From Comamonas composti DSM 21721 (GTDB taxonomy: Bacteria > Pseudomonadota > Gammaproteobacteria > Burkholderiales > Burkholderiaceae_C): a DNA stretch of 64,000 bases. Made by a program: the position numbers and the translations under genes. The notes under the pieces were generated by a model. It worked only from the letters and a program-made list of their open reading frames with translations, did not search any database and was not told where the DNA came from. Each line of letters starts with the position of its first letter. The stretch's first letter is position 1. Where the stretch lies: positions 62,001 to 126,000 of the forward strand of contig NZ_AUCQ01000003.1 of NCBI RefSeq assembly GCF_000429845.1. The letters run 5' to 3'. Positions 36,491 to 48,032 of the stretch are shown here, piece by piece.

Positions 36491-37057
36491 CTACAGCTGT
36501 TGGAGGCGAACCAGCAGCAGGCGGCTGTCCGCGTCCCCGGGTTGCAGCTGCATGGCGGGCCAGGGCCTGCTCCAGTGCCGGCCCTGGCCTGGCTGCAGCC
36601 GTGCGCCCCGGGGGCCACGCAGGGCAAAGCTGCCCTGCAGCACCAGGCACAGGCCGGCATCCGCGCAGCCCGCCGTTACGGGCGTTTCGCACACCTGCAG
36701 CCTGGCCGTCCACTGGCCGCGCCGCACCATGACGTTGAAGTCCTCGCTGGCCGCGCCCGGCAGCGCACAGTCCAGCGGCGTCTCGCCCGCAAACGCAAAC
36801 GGCTGCCAGCGCTGATCGAGCCGCTGGTCCACGCCCGGGCCGCGCAGGTGCACGCCGTCGCCGGCGAGCAGCAGAATGTGCCGGTCCACGCCCGCAAAGC
36901 GCGAGAACGGCCCGGGCCGCGCAATCTCGGCCACGCTGATGCGCCAGCCGAAATCGTCAAGGCCCGCGCCCGGCGGCCAGCACACGATCTCGCGCGTGCT
37001 GCCGCCGCCGTTCTTCCAGGGGCTGGGTGCGATCTGGCTCAGGTCAAAGTCTTGCAT
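36491..37057 (-). CDS. hutD: HutD family protein
   Basis: A 188-residue cupin-like HutD protein. It has the N-terminal motif SPWKNGGGSTREIVCWPPGA, then FGWRISVAEIARPGPFSRFAGVDR. HutD accompanies hut genes in many proteobacteria; it is thought to limit or tune histidine breakdown, and its biochemical action is not settled. It is in the operon 39 bases after hutU. Confidence 0.92.
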   Translation of the reverse strand: MQDFDLSQIAPSPWKNGGGSTREIVCWPPGAGLDDFGWRISVAEIARPGPFSRFAGVDRHILLLAGDGVHLRGPGVDQRLDQRWQPFAFAGETPLDCALPGAASEDFNVMVRRGQWTARLQVCETPVTAGCADAGLCLVLQGSFALRGPRGARLQPGQGRHWSRPWPAMQLQPGDADSRLLLVRLQQL

Positions 37058-37096
37058 GAGCTGTTTCCCTAGGAGCGTGTTCGTCCAGGGCGGTGC

Positions 37097-38812
<1,716 letters not shown>

Positions 38813-38851
38813 GGCGGTCTCCTGGAAATGCGGTGGTGGACGGGCGGGCAT

Positions 38852-40423
38852 TCATGCGCCCGCATGGCTGGGCAGGTGGCGTGCAACGGCCTGGGGCCAG
38901 GTCGTCTCCAGCGCCCAGCGGCTCATGGCCTCGATGTCCGGGGCCAGGTAGCGGTCGCGGTCCAGGTGGGGCACCTGGCTGCGGATCAGCGCATGCTGGG
39001 CCTCGATCAGCGGCGAGCTCTTGAGGCTGCGGTCGAAGTCCATGCCCTGGGCTGCGGCCATGGCTTCCACGCCCACGATGACCGAGGTGTTGCGCGCCAT
39101 GTCGGCCAGGCGGCGCGCGCCATAGGTGGCCATGGACACATGGTCTTCCTGGTTGGCCGAGGTCGGCAGGCTGGTCACGCTGCTGGGATTGGCCAGGCAC
39201 TGGTTCTCGGCGGCCAGGGCTGCGGCCGTGACCTGGGCGATCATGAAGCCCGAGTTCACGCCGCTGTCGGCAATGAGAAAGGCCGGCAGGCCGGACAGGC
39301 CCGTGTCCAGCAGCAAGGCCATGCGGCGCTCGGAGATGGCGCCGATCTCGGCCAGGGCCAGGGCGATGATGTCGGCCGCGAAGGCCACGGGCTCGGCATG
39401 GAAGTTGCCGCCCGAGATCACATCGCCGTTGTCGAAGACCAGCGGATTGTCCGAGGCCGCATTGGCCTCGATGGTCAGCACGCGCGCCGCATGCGCCAGA
39501 TTGTCCAGGCAGGCGCCCATGACCTGGGGCACGCAGCGGATCGAATACGGGTCCTGCACGCGGCCGCAATCGGGGTGGGAGGGATCGATGGCGCTGCCGT
39601 CCAGCAGCTCGCGCACGGCCGCAGCCACGGCAATCTGGCCGGGCTGGCCGCGCGCTTCGTGGATGCGCGCATCGAAAGGCTTGACCGAGCCCTTGATGGC
39701 CTCCAGCGTGAGGCAGCCTGCGACGAGGCCGGCCGCGAGCACGCTCTCGGCCTGGAACAGCCCGGCCAGCGCCAGGGCCGTGGAGACCTGGGTGCCGTTG
39801 AGCAGGGCCAGGCCTTCCTTGGGGCCGAGCACAAAGGGTTCTAGCCCTATATGGGCCATGGCCTCACGGCCCGGCACCAGCCGGCCGCCTATTCTGGCCT
39901 GGCCCTCGCCGATCAGCACGCAGGCCAGATGGGACAGCGGCGCCAGATCGCCCGAGGCGCCCACCGAGCCCTTGGACGGAATCACGGGCAGCACATCCGC
40001 ATTGGCCAGCGCCAGCAGCGCATCCACGATCGCAGGCCGCACGCCCGAATGGCCGCGCGCGAGGCTGATGGCCTTGGTCGCCAGCACCAGGCGCACCACG
40101 GCATCGCTCAGGGGCTCGCCCGTGCCCACGCTGTGCGAGAGCACGAGATTGCGCTGCAGCTCGGCCAGGCGCTCATGGGCGATCCTGGTCGAGGCCAGCT
40201 TGCCAAAGCCGGTGTTGATGCCGTAGACCACCTGATCCTCATCGACGATGTGCTGCACATGGGCCTGGGCCGCGCGCATGCGCTCATAGGCCCGGGCGGC
40301 GAGCGCCAGGCGCGGCGCCTGGCCGTAGATGGCGCGCAGCTGGGCCAGGCCCACGGCTGCGGGCTCCAGCATGAGGGTGGCGGTGCGGGGGCAGGGGCGC
40401 TGCAGAGATGTGATGGTGTTCAT
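38852..40423 (-). CDS. hutH: Histidine ammonia-lyase HutH
   Basis: A 523-residue histidase. The cofactor-forming triplet Ala156-Ser157-Gly158 lies in [15 protein letters not shown], and the family core includes [15 protein letters not shown] and [13 protein letters not shown]. It removes ammonia from L-histidine to give urocanate, the first step of the pathway. It follows hutC by 64 bases that contain a HutC-like operator. It leads the degradation genes. Confidence 0.97.
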   Translation of the reverse strand: MNTITSLQRPCPRTATLMLEPAAVGLAQLRAIYGQAPRLALAARAYERMRAAQAHVQHIVDEDQVVYGINTGFGKLASTRIAHERLAELQRNLVLSHSVGTGEPLSDAVVRLVLATKAISLARGHSGVRPAIVDALLALANADVLPVIPSKGSVGASGDLAPLSHLACVLIGEGQARIGGRLVPGREAMAHIGLEPFVLGPKEGLALLNGTQVSTALALAGLFQAESVLAAGLVAGCLTLEAIKGSVKPFDARIHEARGQPGQIAVAAAVRELLDGSAIDPSHPDCGRVQDPYSIRCVPQVMGACLDNLAHAARVLTIEANAASDNPLVFDNGDVISGGNFHAEPVAFAADIIALALAEIGAISERRMALLLDTGLSGLPAFLIADSGVNSGFMIAQVTAAALAAENQCLANPSSVTSLPTSANQEDHVSMATYGARRLADMARNTSVIVGVEAMAAAQGMDFDRSLKSSPLIEAQHALIRSQVPHLDRDRYLAPDIEAMSRWALETTWPQAVARHLPSHAGA

Positions 40424-40426
40424 GGC

Positions 40427-40444
40427 TATACCTGTCTATACATG
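40427..40444. promoter_or_regulatory. HutC-like operator before hutH
   Basis: TATACCTGTCTATACATG lies just upstream of the hutH start. Read on the minus strand, its first 13 bases (CATGTATAGACAG) match the site at 44013-44025 in 12 of 13 positions. It resembles the TGTATA-type half-sites bound by HutC. Confidence 0.6.
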
Positions 40445-40487
40445 AGTGGTCGAGCAAAGGGCGGTGCGGCAGCGGCAGGGCAGGGGC

Positions 40488-41258
40488 TCAGCCCTCCTGC
40501 TGCGATCCGTCGGTACGGAAGCGGCTGCCGAGCCGGTAGCGCATGCCCGGGTGCAGGCAGTGCACCCAGGTCACGGGAGTGCCGCGCAGCCAGGTGCGGC
40601 GGGTCAGCATCAGGCAGGGCTGCCCGGCCTGCATCTGCAGCCAGCGCGCCTGCTCGGCCGTGGGCAGTATGGCGTCGACCACATGCTCGATCTGGTCGAA
40701 GGCCACATTGCGAACCAGATAAACCGAGGGCTGTATCAGCGAGAAATCCTGCTCCATGAAGGCCGGCGCCATGCGCGGGTTCACATAGCGGTTTTCGAGC
40801 TGCACGGGCACTTCGTTCTCGAAGTGCACGCCCTGCAGGTGAAAGACCGAGGCGCCTATGGGCAAGTCCAGTGCCGTGGCCACCTCGGGCGAGGCCGAGA
40901 TGCGGCTCACGCCCAGCAGCTCGAAGCGGTGGTCGTGGCCGCGCTGCTCTATCTCCTCGGCGATGTTCGCAATGCGCAGCAGCGTGGATTGGGGCTTTTC
41001 CTCGGCCACGAACGAGCCCACGCCGGCCACGCGCACGATCACGCCCTGGCCGGCGAGCTCGCGCAGCGCGCGGTTGGCCGTCATGCGTGCCACGCCGAAC
41101 TCCTGCACCAGCTCCTGCTCCGAGGGCACGCGCTCGCCGGCGGCCAGGGAGCCATCGGCGATCTTGCGCAGCACATGGTCCTTGACCTGCTGGTAGAGCG
41201 CCACCGAGGCGGCGGGGCTGGCTGTGGGCTTGCGGGAAGAGGCGGTGCGAGAGGACAT
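40488..41258 (-). CDS. hutC: GntR-family histidine utilisation repressor HutC
   Basis: A 256-residue HutC-subfamily regulator. The GntR winged helix spans about residues 19-88 (LYQQVKDHVLRKIADGSL, then VPSEQELVQEFGVARMTANR). The UTRA effector domain follows, with LENRYVNPRMAPAFMEQDFS. HutC binds urocanate and then releases DNA. The ATG at 41258 is used; an in-frame TTG lies seven codons upstream. It lies between the transporter genes and hutH on the same strand, so it probably represses its own transcript. Confidence 0.95.
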   Translation of the reverse strand: MSSRTASSRKPTASPAASVALYQQVKDHVLRKIADGSLAAGERVPSEQELVQEFGVARMTANRALRELAGQGVIVRVAGVGSFVAEEKPQSTLLRIANIAEEIEQRGHDHRFELLGVSRISASPEVATALDLPIGASVFHLQGVHFENEVPVQLENRYVNPRMAPAFMEQDFSLIQPSVYLVRNVAFDQIEHVVDAILPTAEQARWLQMQAGQPCLMLTRRTWLRGTPVTWVHCLHPGMRYRLGSRFRTDGSQQEG

Positions 41259-41284
41259 GGAAGGCTGAGGCAATTGCAAAGGCC

Positions 41285-42063
<779 letters not shown>

Positions 42064-42064
<1 letters not shown>

Positions 42065-42924
42065 CACAAGGTGCTCCACTTGAACAGGCGCTGATTGATG
42101 GTCTTGAACAGGAAGTCGGACACCAGGCCGATCAGGCCGATGACGATGATGCCGAAGATGATCTGCCCGGTATTGAGCAAGGCCTGGCTGTCCACGATCA
42201 TGTGGCCTATGCCCGAGGACGAGCCGATCAGTTCGGCCACGATCACATAGGTCCAGGCCCAGCCCAGCACCAGGCGCAGGGTCTCGGCAATGCCGGGCGC
42301 GGCGCCCGGGATCAGCACGCTGCGCACCACGCCGGTGTCCGTGGCGCCCAGCGTATAGGCGGCTTCGACCAGATCCTTGCGCGCGCTGCCCACGGTCACG
42401 GCCACCATGAGAGCGATCTGGAACACCGAGCCTATGAAGATCACCAGCAGCTTCTGGGTCTCGCCCACGCCGGCCCACAGAATCAGCAAGGGAATGAAGG
42501 CCGAGGCCGGCAGATAGCGGCAAAACGAGACAAAGGGCTCGAAGAACGCCTCCACGGGCTTCCAGGCCCCCATGGCAATGCCCAGGGGCACGGCCACGGC
42601 GCTGGCCAGGATGAAGCCGCCCATGACGCGCCAGACCGTCATGCCTATGTCGTGCGCAAAACCGTATTCGGTAAACAGCAGATAGCCTTCGCGCAGCATG
42701 GTGATGGGGCTGGCCAGAAAGGTGGGCGAGACAAAGCCGCCCAGCGTGAACGCCGCCCACACGGCCACGAAGACCATGAAGAAGGCCAGGCCCAGCATCC
42801 AGCGGGCTCTGGAGCCCACGGGCTCCAGCGGCGCCAGGGTGCGCCGCCGGGGGGCGGTCGGCAGATGGGCCGCGCCCTGGGCGCCGGCGCTGGGGCGGGT
42901 GATGGTTGCGGTGGCCGCGTGCAT
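42064..42924 (-). CDS. ABC transporter permease (SsuC/TauC-like)
   Basis: A 286-residue inner-membrane permease with about six helices starting around residue 43. The EAA-type loop is EAAYTLGATDTGVVRSVLIPGAAPG and the conserved FCRYLPASAFIPLLILWAG precedes it. The ATG at 42924 has a GGAGG site; the longer frame is not supported. It lies 16 bases after the binding-protein gene. Confidence 0.92.
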
Positions 42925-42940
42925 GTGGGGTCCTCCGGGC

Positions 42941-43918
42941 TTACTGGATGAAGCTGGCGTCATACATTGCGCCATAGTTCTCGGGCAGGGCGCGTATGAC
43001 GCCGGCCTCCTTGAGGATCTGGGCCGACTCCTTCATGAAGGGCAGCAGCTCGCTGGCAAAGAACTTCTGGTTGTCCGCGCGGTTCGCCCATTGGAGAAAG
43101 GCCGCGGACTTGCCGAACTGCTCGCCGCTTTGCTTGACGGCTGCGCCCATGATCTCGTAGCTTTTTGTCTTGTCCGCCTCGATCAGGGCCACGGCATCGA
43201 AGTAGGACTGGGCCAGGGCCCGGGCTGCGGCGCCGTTGGCCTTGAGCCACTTTGGATCGCAGCCCACGGTGTCCATGACCATGGGATAGTCGATGGTGGT
43301 TGCGAGAATCTTGCCCGCGCCGGGGTTGGCGCGCACCGTGGACAGATAGGGCTCGTAGCTCATGGCCGCATCGTTTTGCCCGGCGACAAAGGCCTGGGCC
43401 GCAGGCTGGGGTTCGAGCGAGACGGTCTTCACATCCTTGATGGACATGCCGTTCTTGCTCAGCATCCAGGCCAGGCCGAAAAAGGGCGCCGTGCCCGGCG
43501 CGCTCACGGCCACGGTTCTGCCGCGGAGATCGGCAAAGCTGTTGATGCCGTTGCGCACCGCAATGCCGTCGGCGCCGAAGGACTTGTCCATCTGGAAGAT
43601 CTGGACGATGGGCACGCCATTCGTGTTCCAGGCCACATGGGTCTCGATGGTCGTGACCGCGCACTGGATGGCGCCCGAGGCCAGGGCCAGATGCCTGTCC
43701 TTTTGCGGGATCAGGCGCAGATCCACATCCAGCCCGTTTTTCTTGAACAGGCCTGCCTTGTCGGCCAGGCTCAAGGGGCCGAAACCGGTCCAGCCCGACA
43801 TGCCCAGCGTGATCCGGGTCTCGGCGGCAGCGGCATTTTGCAGGGGTGAGGCCAAAGACAAGGCCAGTGCGGCCAGAGGCCACAAGAGGGAGAGACGGGA
43901 CGCGGGTGCTGGCTTCAC
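42941..43918 (-). CDS. ABC transporter substrate-binding protein (NMT1/SsuA-like)
   Basis: A 325-residue secreted binding protein. A signal peptide of about 33 residues ends near NAAAAE. The NMT1-type fold starts TRITLGMSGWTGFGPLSLAD. The start is taken as GTG at 43918 because an AGGAGG site precedes it by six bases; an in-frame ORF continues upstream without a ribosome site. It is the first gene of a minus-strand unit running into hutC and the hut genes. The ligand is probably histidine or urocanate, inferred only from context; pseudomonad hut transporters belong to other families. Confidence 0.88.
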   Translation of the reverse strand: MKPAPASRLSLLWPLAALALSLASPLQNAAAAETRITLGMSGWTGFGPLSLADKAGLFKKNGLDVDLRLIPQKDRHLALASGAIQCAVTTIETHVAWNTNGVPIVQIFQMDKSFGADGIAVRNGINSFADLRGRTVAVSAPGTAPFFGLAWMLSKNGMSIKDVKTVSLEPQPAAQAFVAGQNDAAMSYEPYLSTVRANPGAGKILATTIDYPMVMDTVGCDPKWLKANGAAARALAQSYFDAVALIEADKTKSYEIMGAAVKQSGEQFGKSAAFLQWANRADNQKFFASELLPFMKESAQILKEAGVIRALPENYGAMYDASFIQ

Positions 43919-44376
43919 GAGAACCTCCTGGATCAGGACATGAGAGGGGAAAGCGCTGCAGGGGCTGGGCTTTTTCAACTTTCGGGCCACAGTTTGCGAT
44001 GCATTGAGTAGTCATGTATATACAGTATTACCCCTGCAAGTATTTATACAAAAATTTCCATTTAAATCATTGCCTTGAATTGGAAAAATGCTTTTGAAAG
44101 GCACGGTAAAAAGCGTATTGAAAAGCTTGGTTATGCGCAGTATTGGAATCCTGTATAGATGAAGTCCGGGCGCAGTTCCGGGATGCCTGCCGCTCGCGCC
44201 CGGGTGGGGCGGCACGGTGTGCGTAGGCAGGCGGTTATTCGCATTCGCGGGCAAGCCCCGCGTGCCGGGCGCACAATCGGGGGTTCTCGCCGCCGGCCTG
44301 GCCGGCGCTGCGTGCCTCTTCGCCATCCGGGTCCCGCCGTCCCGGCACTCGCCGCTCTTCATAGGAAAAAAATATC
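43919..44376. other. Intergenic region between the hut transporter and recQ
   Basis: This 458-base divergent gap is clearly more AT-rich than the surroundings between about 44010 and 44160. It holds the HutC-like site at 44013-44028 and a possible plus-strand promoter TTGAAA (44118-44123), 17 bases, TATTGG (44141-44146). The rest, a 220-base GC-rich leader before recQ, shows no convincing gene; small frames there look like chance. Confidence 0.6.
44013..44028. promoter_or_regulatory. HutC-like operator before the hut-linked ABC transporter
   Basis: CATGTATATACAGTAT contains the perfect palindrome TGTATATACA (44015-44024), a typical HutC core. It lies about 95 bases upstream of the binding-protein start and shares 12 of 13 bases with the site before hutH. 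Presumably HutC controls the transporter through it. Confidence 0.65.
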
Positions 44377-46284
44377 TTGTCCGCCGCGCATTCCGTCCTG
44401 CACGCCGTCTTTGGCTACGCGCAATTTCGCGGCCCGCAGCAAGCCATCGTCAGCCATGTCATTGGCGGCGGCGATGCGCTGGTGCTCATGCCCACGGGCG
44501 GTGGCAAAAGCCTGTGCTATCAGGTGCCGGCCATCGTGCGCCAGCAGGCCGGCCACGGCGTGGCCGTGGTGGTCTCGCCGCTGATCGCGCTCATGCACGA
44601 CCAGGTGGGAGCGCTGCACGAGGCCGGGGTCAGCGCGGCCTATCTCAACTCCACCCTCTCCTATGAGGAGACTCAGGAGGTCGAGTGGCGGCTGCAGGGC
44701 GGCGACATCACCCTGCTCTATGCGGCGCCCGAGCGCCTGAACACGCCGCGCTTTCTGGGCCTGCTCGACGACCTGCATGCCCAGGGCAAGCTGTCGCTGT
44801 TCGCGATCGACGAGGCGCACTGCGTGAGCCAGTGGGGCCATGATTTCCGGCCCGAGTACCGCGCGCTCACGCTGCTGCACGAGCGCTATGCGGGTGTGCC
44901 GCGCATTGCGCTCACGGCCACGGCCGACGCGCTCACGCGCGCCGATATCGTCGAGCGCCTGCAGCTGGAGGAGGCGCGCCACTTCATCAGCAGCTTCGAT
45001 CGGCCCAACATCCGCTACAAGATCGCCGAGAAAAAGGATGTGAGCAACCAGTTGCTGCGCTTCATAGAGCGCGAGCACGAGGGCGAGGCCGGCGTGGTCT
45101 ATTGCCAGTCGCGCAAGCGCGTGGAGGAGCTGGCTCAGACGCTGAGCCAGGCCGGCATCGCGGCCCTGCCCTACCACGCAGGCCTGCCCGCCGAGATGCG
45201 CCAGCAGCACCAGGACCGCTTTTTGCGCGAGGACGGCATCGTCATGGTGGCCACCATCGCCTTCGGCATGGGCATCAACAAGCCCGATGTGCGCTTTGTG
45301 GCGCATGTGGACATGCCCAAGAACATCGAAGGCTACTACCAGGAAACGGGCCGTGCGGGCCGCGACGGCCTGCCCGCCGATGCCTGGATGGCCTATGGCC
45401 TGTCGGACGTGGTCAACCAGCGACGCATGATCGACGAAAGCCCGGCCGAGGAAGAGTTCAAGCAGGTCATGCGCGGCAAGCTCGACGCCTTGCTGAGCCT
45501 GGCCGAGGCCACGGACTGCCGCCGCGTGCGCCTGCTTTCCTACTTTGGCGAGCAGTACGGCCAGCCCCCGGACGAGGACGGCCGGCCCCTGCAAAGCGCG
45601 GCCAGAAGCACCTGTGGCAATTGCGACAACTGTCTTGCGCCGCCTGCGCTGTGGGACGGCACGGATGCGGCGCGCAAGCTCCTGTCCACCATCTACCGCG
45701 TGCACGAGATGAGCCAGCTGACCTTTGGCGCAGGCCACATCATGGATGTGCTGCGCGGCAAGGACACGGACAAGGTGCGCCAGTACGGGCATGAAAAGCT
45801 CTCCACCTTCGGCATAGGCAAGGAGTACAGCGAGCCCCAACTGCGTGCCGTGATGCGTCAGCTGCTGGCCACGGGGGCCCTGGGCCTGCACAAGATCACC
45901 AGCGAGAACAGCGGCTACAGCTTCGACACGCTGAGCCTGGCCGAAGGCTCGCGCGCCGTGCTGCGCGGCGAGGTCGAGGTGCAGCTGCGCGAGGCCGTGG
46001 CCGCATCGCGCAGCAAGAGCTCCAAGCGCGCAGCCAAGCCCAATGTGGCCGCCGCCAGCCTGGGGCCCGATGCCCAGGTGCGCTTCATCAACCTCAAGGC
46101 CTGGCGCGCCGAGGTCGCACGCGAACACAACCTGCCCGCGTATGTGATCTTCCACGACGCCACGCTGGCCGCGATCGCCGAGCGCAACCCCGCCACGCTG
46201 GCCGACCTGCAGGGCATCAACGGCATGGGCGCGAAGAAGCTCGAAGCCTATGGAGCCGAGGTGCTGCGCGTGGTCGGCGGATGA
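44377..46284 (+). CDS. recQ: ATP-dependent DNA helicase RecQ
   Basis: A 635-residue superfamily 2 helicase. Walker A MPTGGGKSLCYQ is at residues 38-49, DEAH in FAIDEAHCVSQWGHDFRPEY, motif VI in YYQETGRAGRDGLP, the zinc-binding CGNCDNC, and a C-terminal HRDC domain (PAYVIFHDATLAAIAERNP). It unwinds DNA in recombination and repair. The start is TTG at 44377, after an AGGA site; the next ATG would remove the helicase N-terminus. Unusual start but well supported. Confidence 0.95.
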   Translation: MSAAHSVLHAVFGYAQFRGPQQAIVSHVIGGGDALVLMPTGGGKSLCYQVPAIVRQQAGHGVAVVVSPLIALMHDQVGALHEAGVSAAYLNSTLSYEETQEVEWRLQGGDITLLYAAPERLNTPRFLGLLDDLHAQGKLSLFAIDEAHCVSQWGHDFRPEYRALTLLHERYAGVPRIALTATADALTRADIVERLQLEEARHFISSFDRPNIRYKIAEKKDVSNQLLRFIEREHEGEAGVVYCQSRKRVEELAQTLSQAGIAALPYHAGLPAEMRQQHQDRFLREDGIVMVATIAFGMGINKPDVRFVAHVDMPKNIEGYYQETGRAGRDGLPADAWMAYGLSDVVNQRRMIDESPAEEEFKQVMRGKLDALLSLAEATDCRRVRLLSYFGEQYGQPPDEDGRPLQSAARSTCGNCDNCLAPPALWDGTDAARKLLSTIYRVHEMSQLTFGAGHIMDVLRGKDTDKVRQYGHEKLSTFGIGKEYSEPQLRAVMRQLLATGALGLHKITSENSGYSFDTLSLAEGSRAVLRGEVEVQLREAVAASRSKSSKRAAKPNVAAASLGPDAQVRFINLKAWRAEVAREHNLPAYVIFHDATLAAIAERNPATLADLQGINGMGAKKLEAYGAEVLRVVGG

Positions 46285-46319
46285 GCTACAAAAAAAGAAG
46301 CGACTTGCGCGCTTCCCGC

Positions 46320-46382
46320 CTAGGTTTCAGATAGAAATATGGCTGAATTGCGCTAAATAAAGGCGCTATCAGCTATCAAAAA
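46320..46382 (-). repeat. Dispersed intergenic repeat, family I, copy 4
   Basis: On the minus strand it reads TTTTTTGATAGCTGATAGCG, then CCTTTATTTAGCGC and CAGCCATATTTC, matching copies near 5.5 and 49.1 kb. It lies between the convergent recQ and marR genes. Confidence 0.6.
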
Positions 46383-46383
46383 A

Positions 46384-46857
46384 TCAGGCCAGCGTGATCA
46401 GCCGCTGCAGGGCCTGGGTGAACTGGTCTATGTCGCAGCCCTGCAAGGCCGCGTGCAGCTGGGCCTCGTGCTCCTGCACCATTCGCCTGAGCTTGGTCCT
46501 GAGCTTGCGCCCCTCGGGCGTGAGCTTGATCATCACGGCCCTGCGGTCCTCGGGCAGGCGCACGCGCTCCACCAGGCCGCGCTCCACGAGCTTGTCCACC
46601 AGCGGCACCATGGATGAGCGCGTCAGCCCCAGGCCCTGGGCGAGCACGCCCTGGGCCACGGTGGGGTTGTGGCTGAGTATCTCCAGTGCGCCGTGCATGG
46701 CCGTGGTCAGCTGCATGCGCGCCAGCTTCTGATCCAGGTCGCGCAGCGCGGCCGCATGCGCGCGGCGCAGGTGGTAGCCCACCATGGAGGGCAGCTCGCC
46801 CAGGCAGATGGAGTCGGCGCAGTTCGCGGCTTGGGAGGTTTTGGCAGTGCTTGGCAT
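46384..46857 (-). CDS. MarR-family transcriptional regulator
   Basis: A 157-residue winged-helix repressor. It has SMVGYHLRRAHAAALRDLDQ, the recognition region GLTRSSMVPLVDKLVERGLV and the wing PEDRRAVMIKLTPEGRKL. It is divergent from an amidohydrolase and Bug receptor pair, with a perfect 20-base palindrome in the gap. It most likely represses these genes until a (probably aromatic acid) ligand is present; ligand not deducible. Confidence 0.9.
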   Translation of the reverse strand: MPSTAKTSQAANCADSICLGELPSMVGYHLRRAHAAALRDLDQKLARMQLTTAMHGALEILSHNPTVAQGVLAQGLGLTRSSMVPLVDKLVERGLVERVRLPEDRRAVMIKLTPEGRKLRTKLRRMVQEHEAQLHAALQGCDIDQFTQALQRLITLA

Positions 46858-46939
46858 GTTTGAAGGCCGAGCATACCAGCGCGCAACGCCTTTTGCGGCT
46901 TCCGTGGAATCTGGTTGATGCTGGAATGTTCGATATCAA

Positions 46940-46959
46940 ATTGTTTGACATCAAACAAT
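46940..46959. promoter_or_regulatory. Perfect 20-base palindrome, MarR operator candidate
   Basis: ATTGTTTGA-CA-TCAAACAAT has perfect nine-base arms, 82 bases before the marR start and 80 before the amidohydrolase start. A degenerate further copy (GATATCAAAT) directly precedes it. Size and symmetry match MarR-family operators. Confidence 0.75.
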
Positions 46960-47038
46960 ATAGATCCTAGACTTCGAGCAGCCTTCAAAGCTGCTGCCAG
47001 CTGTCGTGCAGCACCACAACACACGGAGACCTCACGCC

Positions 47039-47983
47039 ATGTTCGTCGTCGACAACCACATCCACCTGGGCCAGCCCGGAGTCCATGTCTCGGACTACAT
47101 CTACAAGCAGCTTCGCAAGAACTGGACCGAGCGCGGCTTTCGCTATCACAGCGCCGACGTGGCCACCGAGCGGCGCGACGGCGCCCTGCTGGTCAATGTC
47201 ATGGATGAGGTCGGCATCGACGTGTGCTGCGTGCTTGCGGGCAACTGGAACCGCGTGCTGCCGCCCGAGCAGCGCCCCTACAACGTGCCCAATGCCTTCG
47301 TGGCCGACCAGGTGGCCTCGTCGGGCGGGCGGCTGATCGGCATCTGCAGCGTGGACCCGATCCTCGATCCCTGGGGCGCGGCCGACGAGCTCGAGCGCTG
47401 CGTGCGCGATCTCGACTTTCGCGGCTGCAAGCTCTATCCCACCTATGCGCATTTCGATCCACGCGACAAGGTCTGCGATCCGCTGTACGAGGCTGCCTCG
47501 GCCCTGGGCGTGCCCATTCACTTTCACATGGGCTTCACGCCCGTCTGCGGCGCCGACATGAAGATGCAGCAGCCCTGGCTGCTCGACGAGGTGGGCCAGC
47601 GCTTCCCGAATCTCAAGGTCGTGATCTGCCACATGGGCTATCCCTATGCGGAGGAGGCCATGGGCGTGGTCGCGCGCAATCCCAACTTCCATGCCGACCT
47701 CAGCGCCCTGGGCTTTTACCATCCGCGCAAGGTCTATCAGCTGATCCACGACTTCGGTTGCGTCAACCCCTGGGAGCGTCTGCTCTACGGCTCGGAAAAT
47801 CCCTTCATGTGGACGTTTCACAAGACCGTCATGGGCATCAACGATGTGGCCAGGGAGATCGGCATGCCCGAGCTGCCCCAGCAGGCCATCGAGCTGATCC
47901 TGGGCGGCAACGCCGCGCGCCTGTACCGCATCGACACGCAGCGCCAGCGCCGCCCTGAGGCGGTCGCCGTGAACACGCCCTGA
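47039..47983 (+). CDS. Metal-dependent amidohydrolase (amidohydrolase 2 / ACMSD-like) with Glu in place of the catalytic Asp
   Basis: A 314-residue TIM-barrel amidohydrolase. Metal ligands are His7 and His9 (DNHIHLG), His161 or His163 (PIHFHMGF) and His198 (VICHMGYPY). The usual GSDxP aspartate is replaced by Glu253 (YGSENPF). The family includes decarboxylases of aromatic acids and lactone hydrolases. The ATG at 47039 is favoured as the fold starts at once; the longer frame adds only 11 residues. It precedes a Bug receptor by 49 bases. Probably a decarboxylase or hydrolase acting on the imported acid; substrate unknown. Confidence 0.85.
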   Translation: MFVVDNHIHLGQPGVHVSDYIYKQLRKNWTERGFRYHSADVATERRDGALLVNVMDEVGIDVCCVLAGNWNRVLPPEQRPYNVPNAFVADQVASSGGRLIGICSVDPILDPWGAADELERCVRDLDFRGCKLYPTYAHFDPRDKVCDPLYEAASALGVPIHFHMGFTPVCGADMKMQQPWLLDEVGQRFPNLKVVICHMGYPYAEEAMGVVARNPNFHADLSALGFYHPRKVYQLIHDFGCVNPWERLLYGSENPFMWTFHKTVMGINDVAREIGMPELPQQAIELILGGNAARLYRIDTQRQRRPEAVAVNTP

Positions 47984-48032
47984 GCCTGCCCTCGCCAGCC
48001 TGCATACCAAGACATAAAGAGGAGACAAATCC

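Noticed and set aside
44012..44362. A 116-codon minus-strand frame in the transporter/recQ gap
   Set aside because: Low-complexity Pro/Arg/Ala product, overlaps the HutC site and promoter region, no ribosome site seen.
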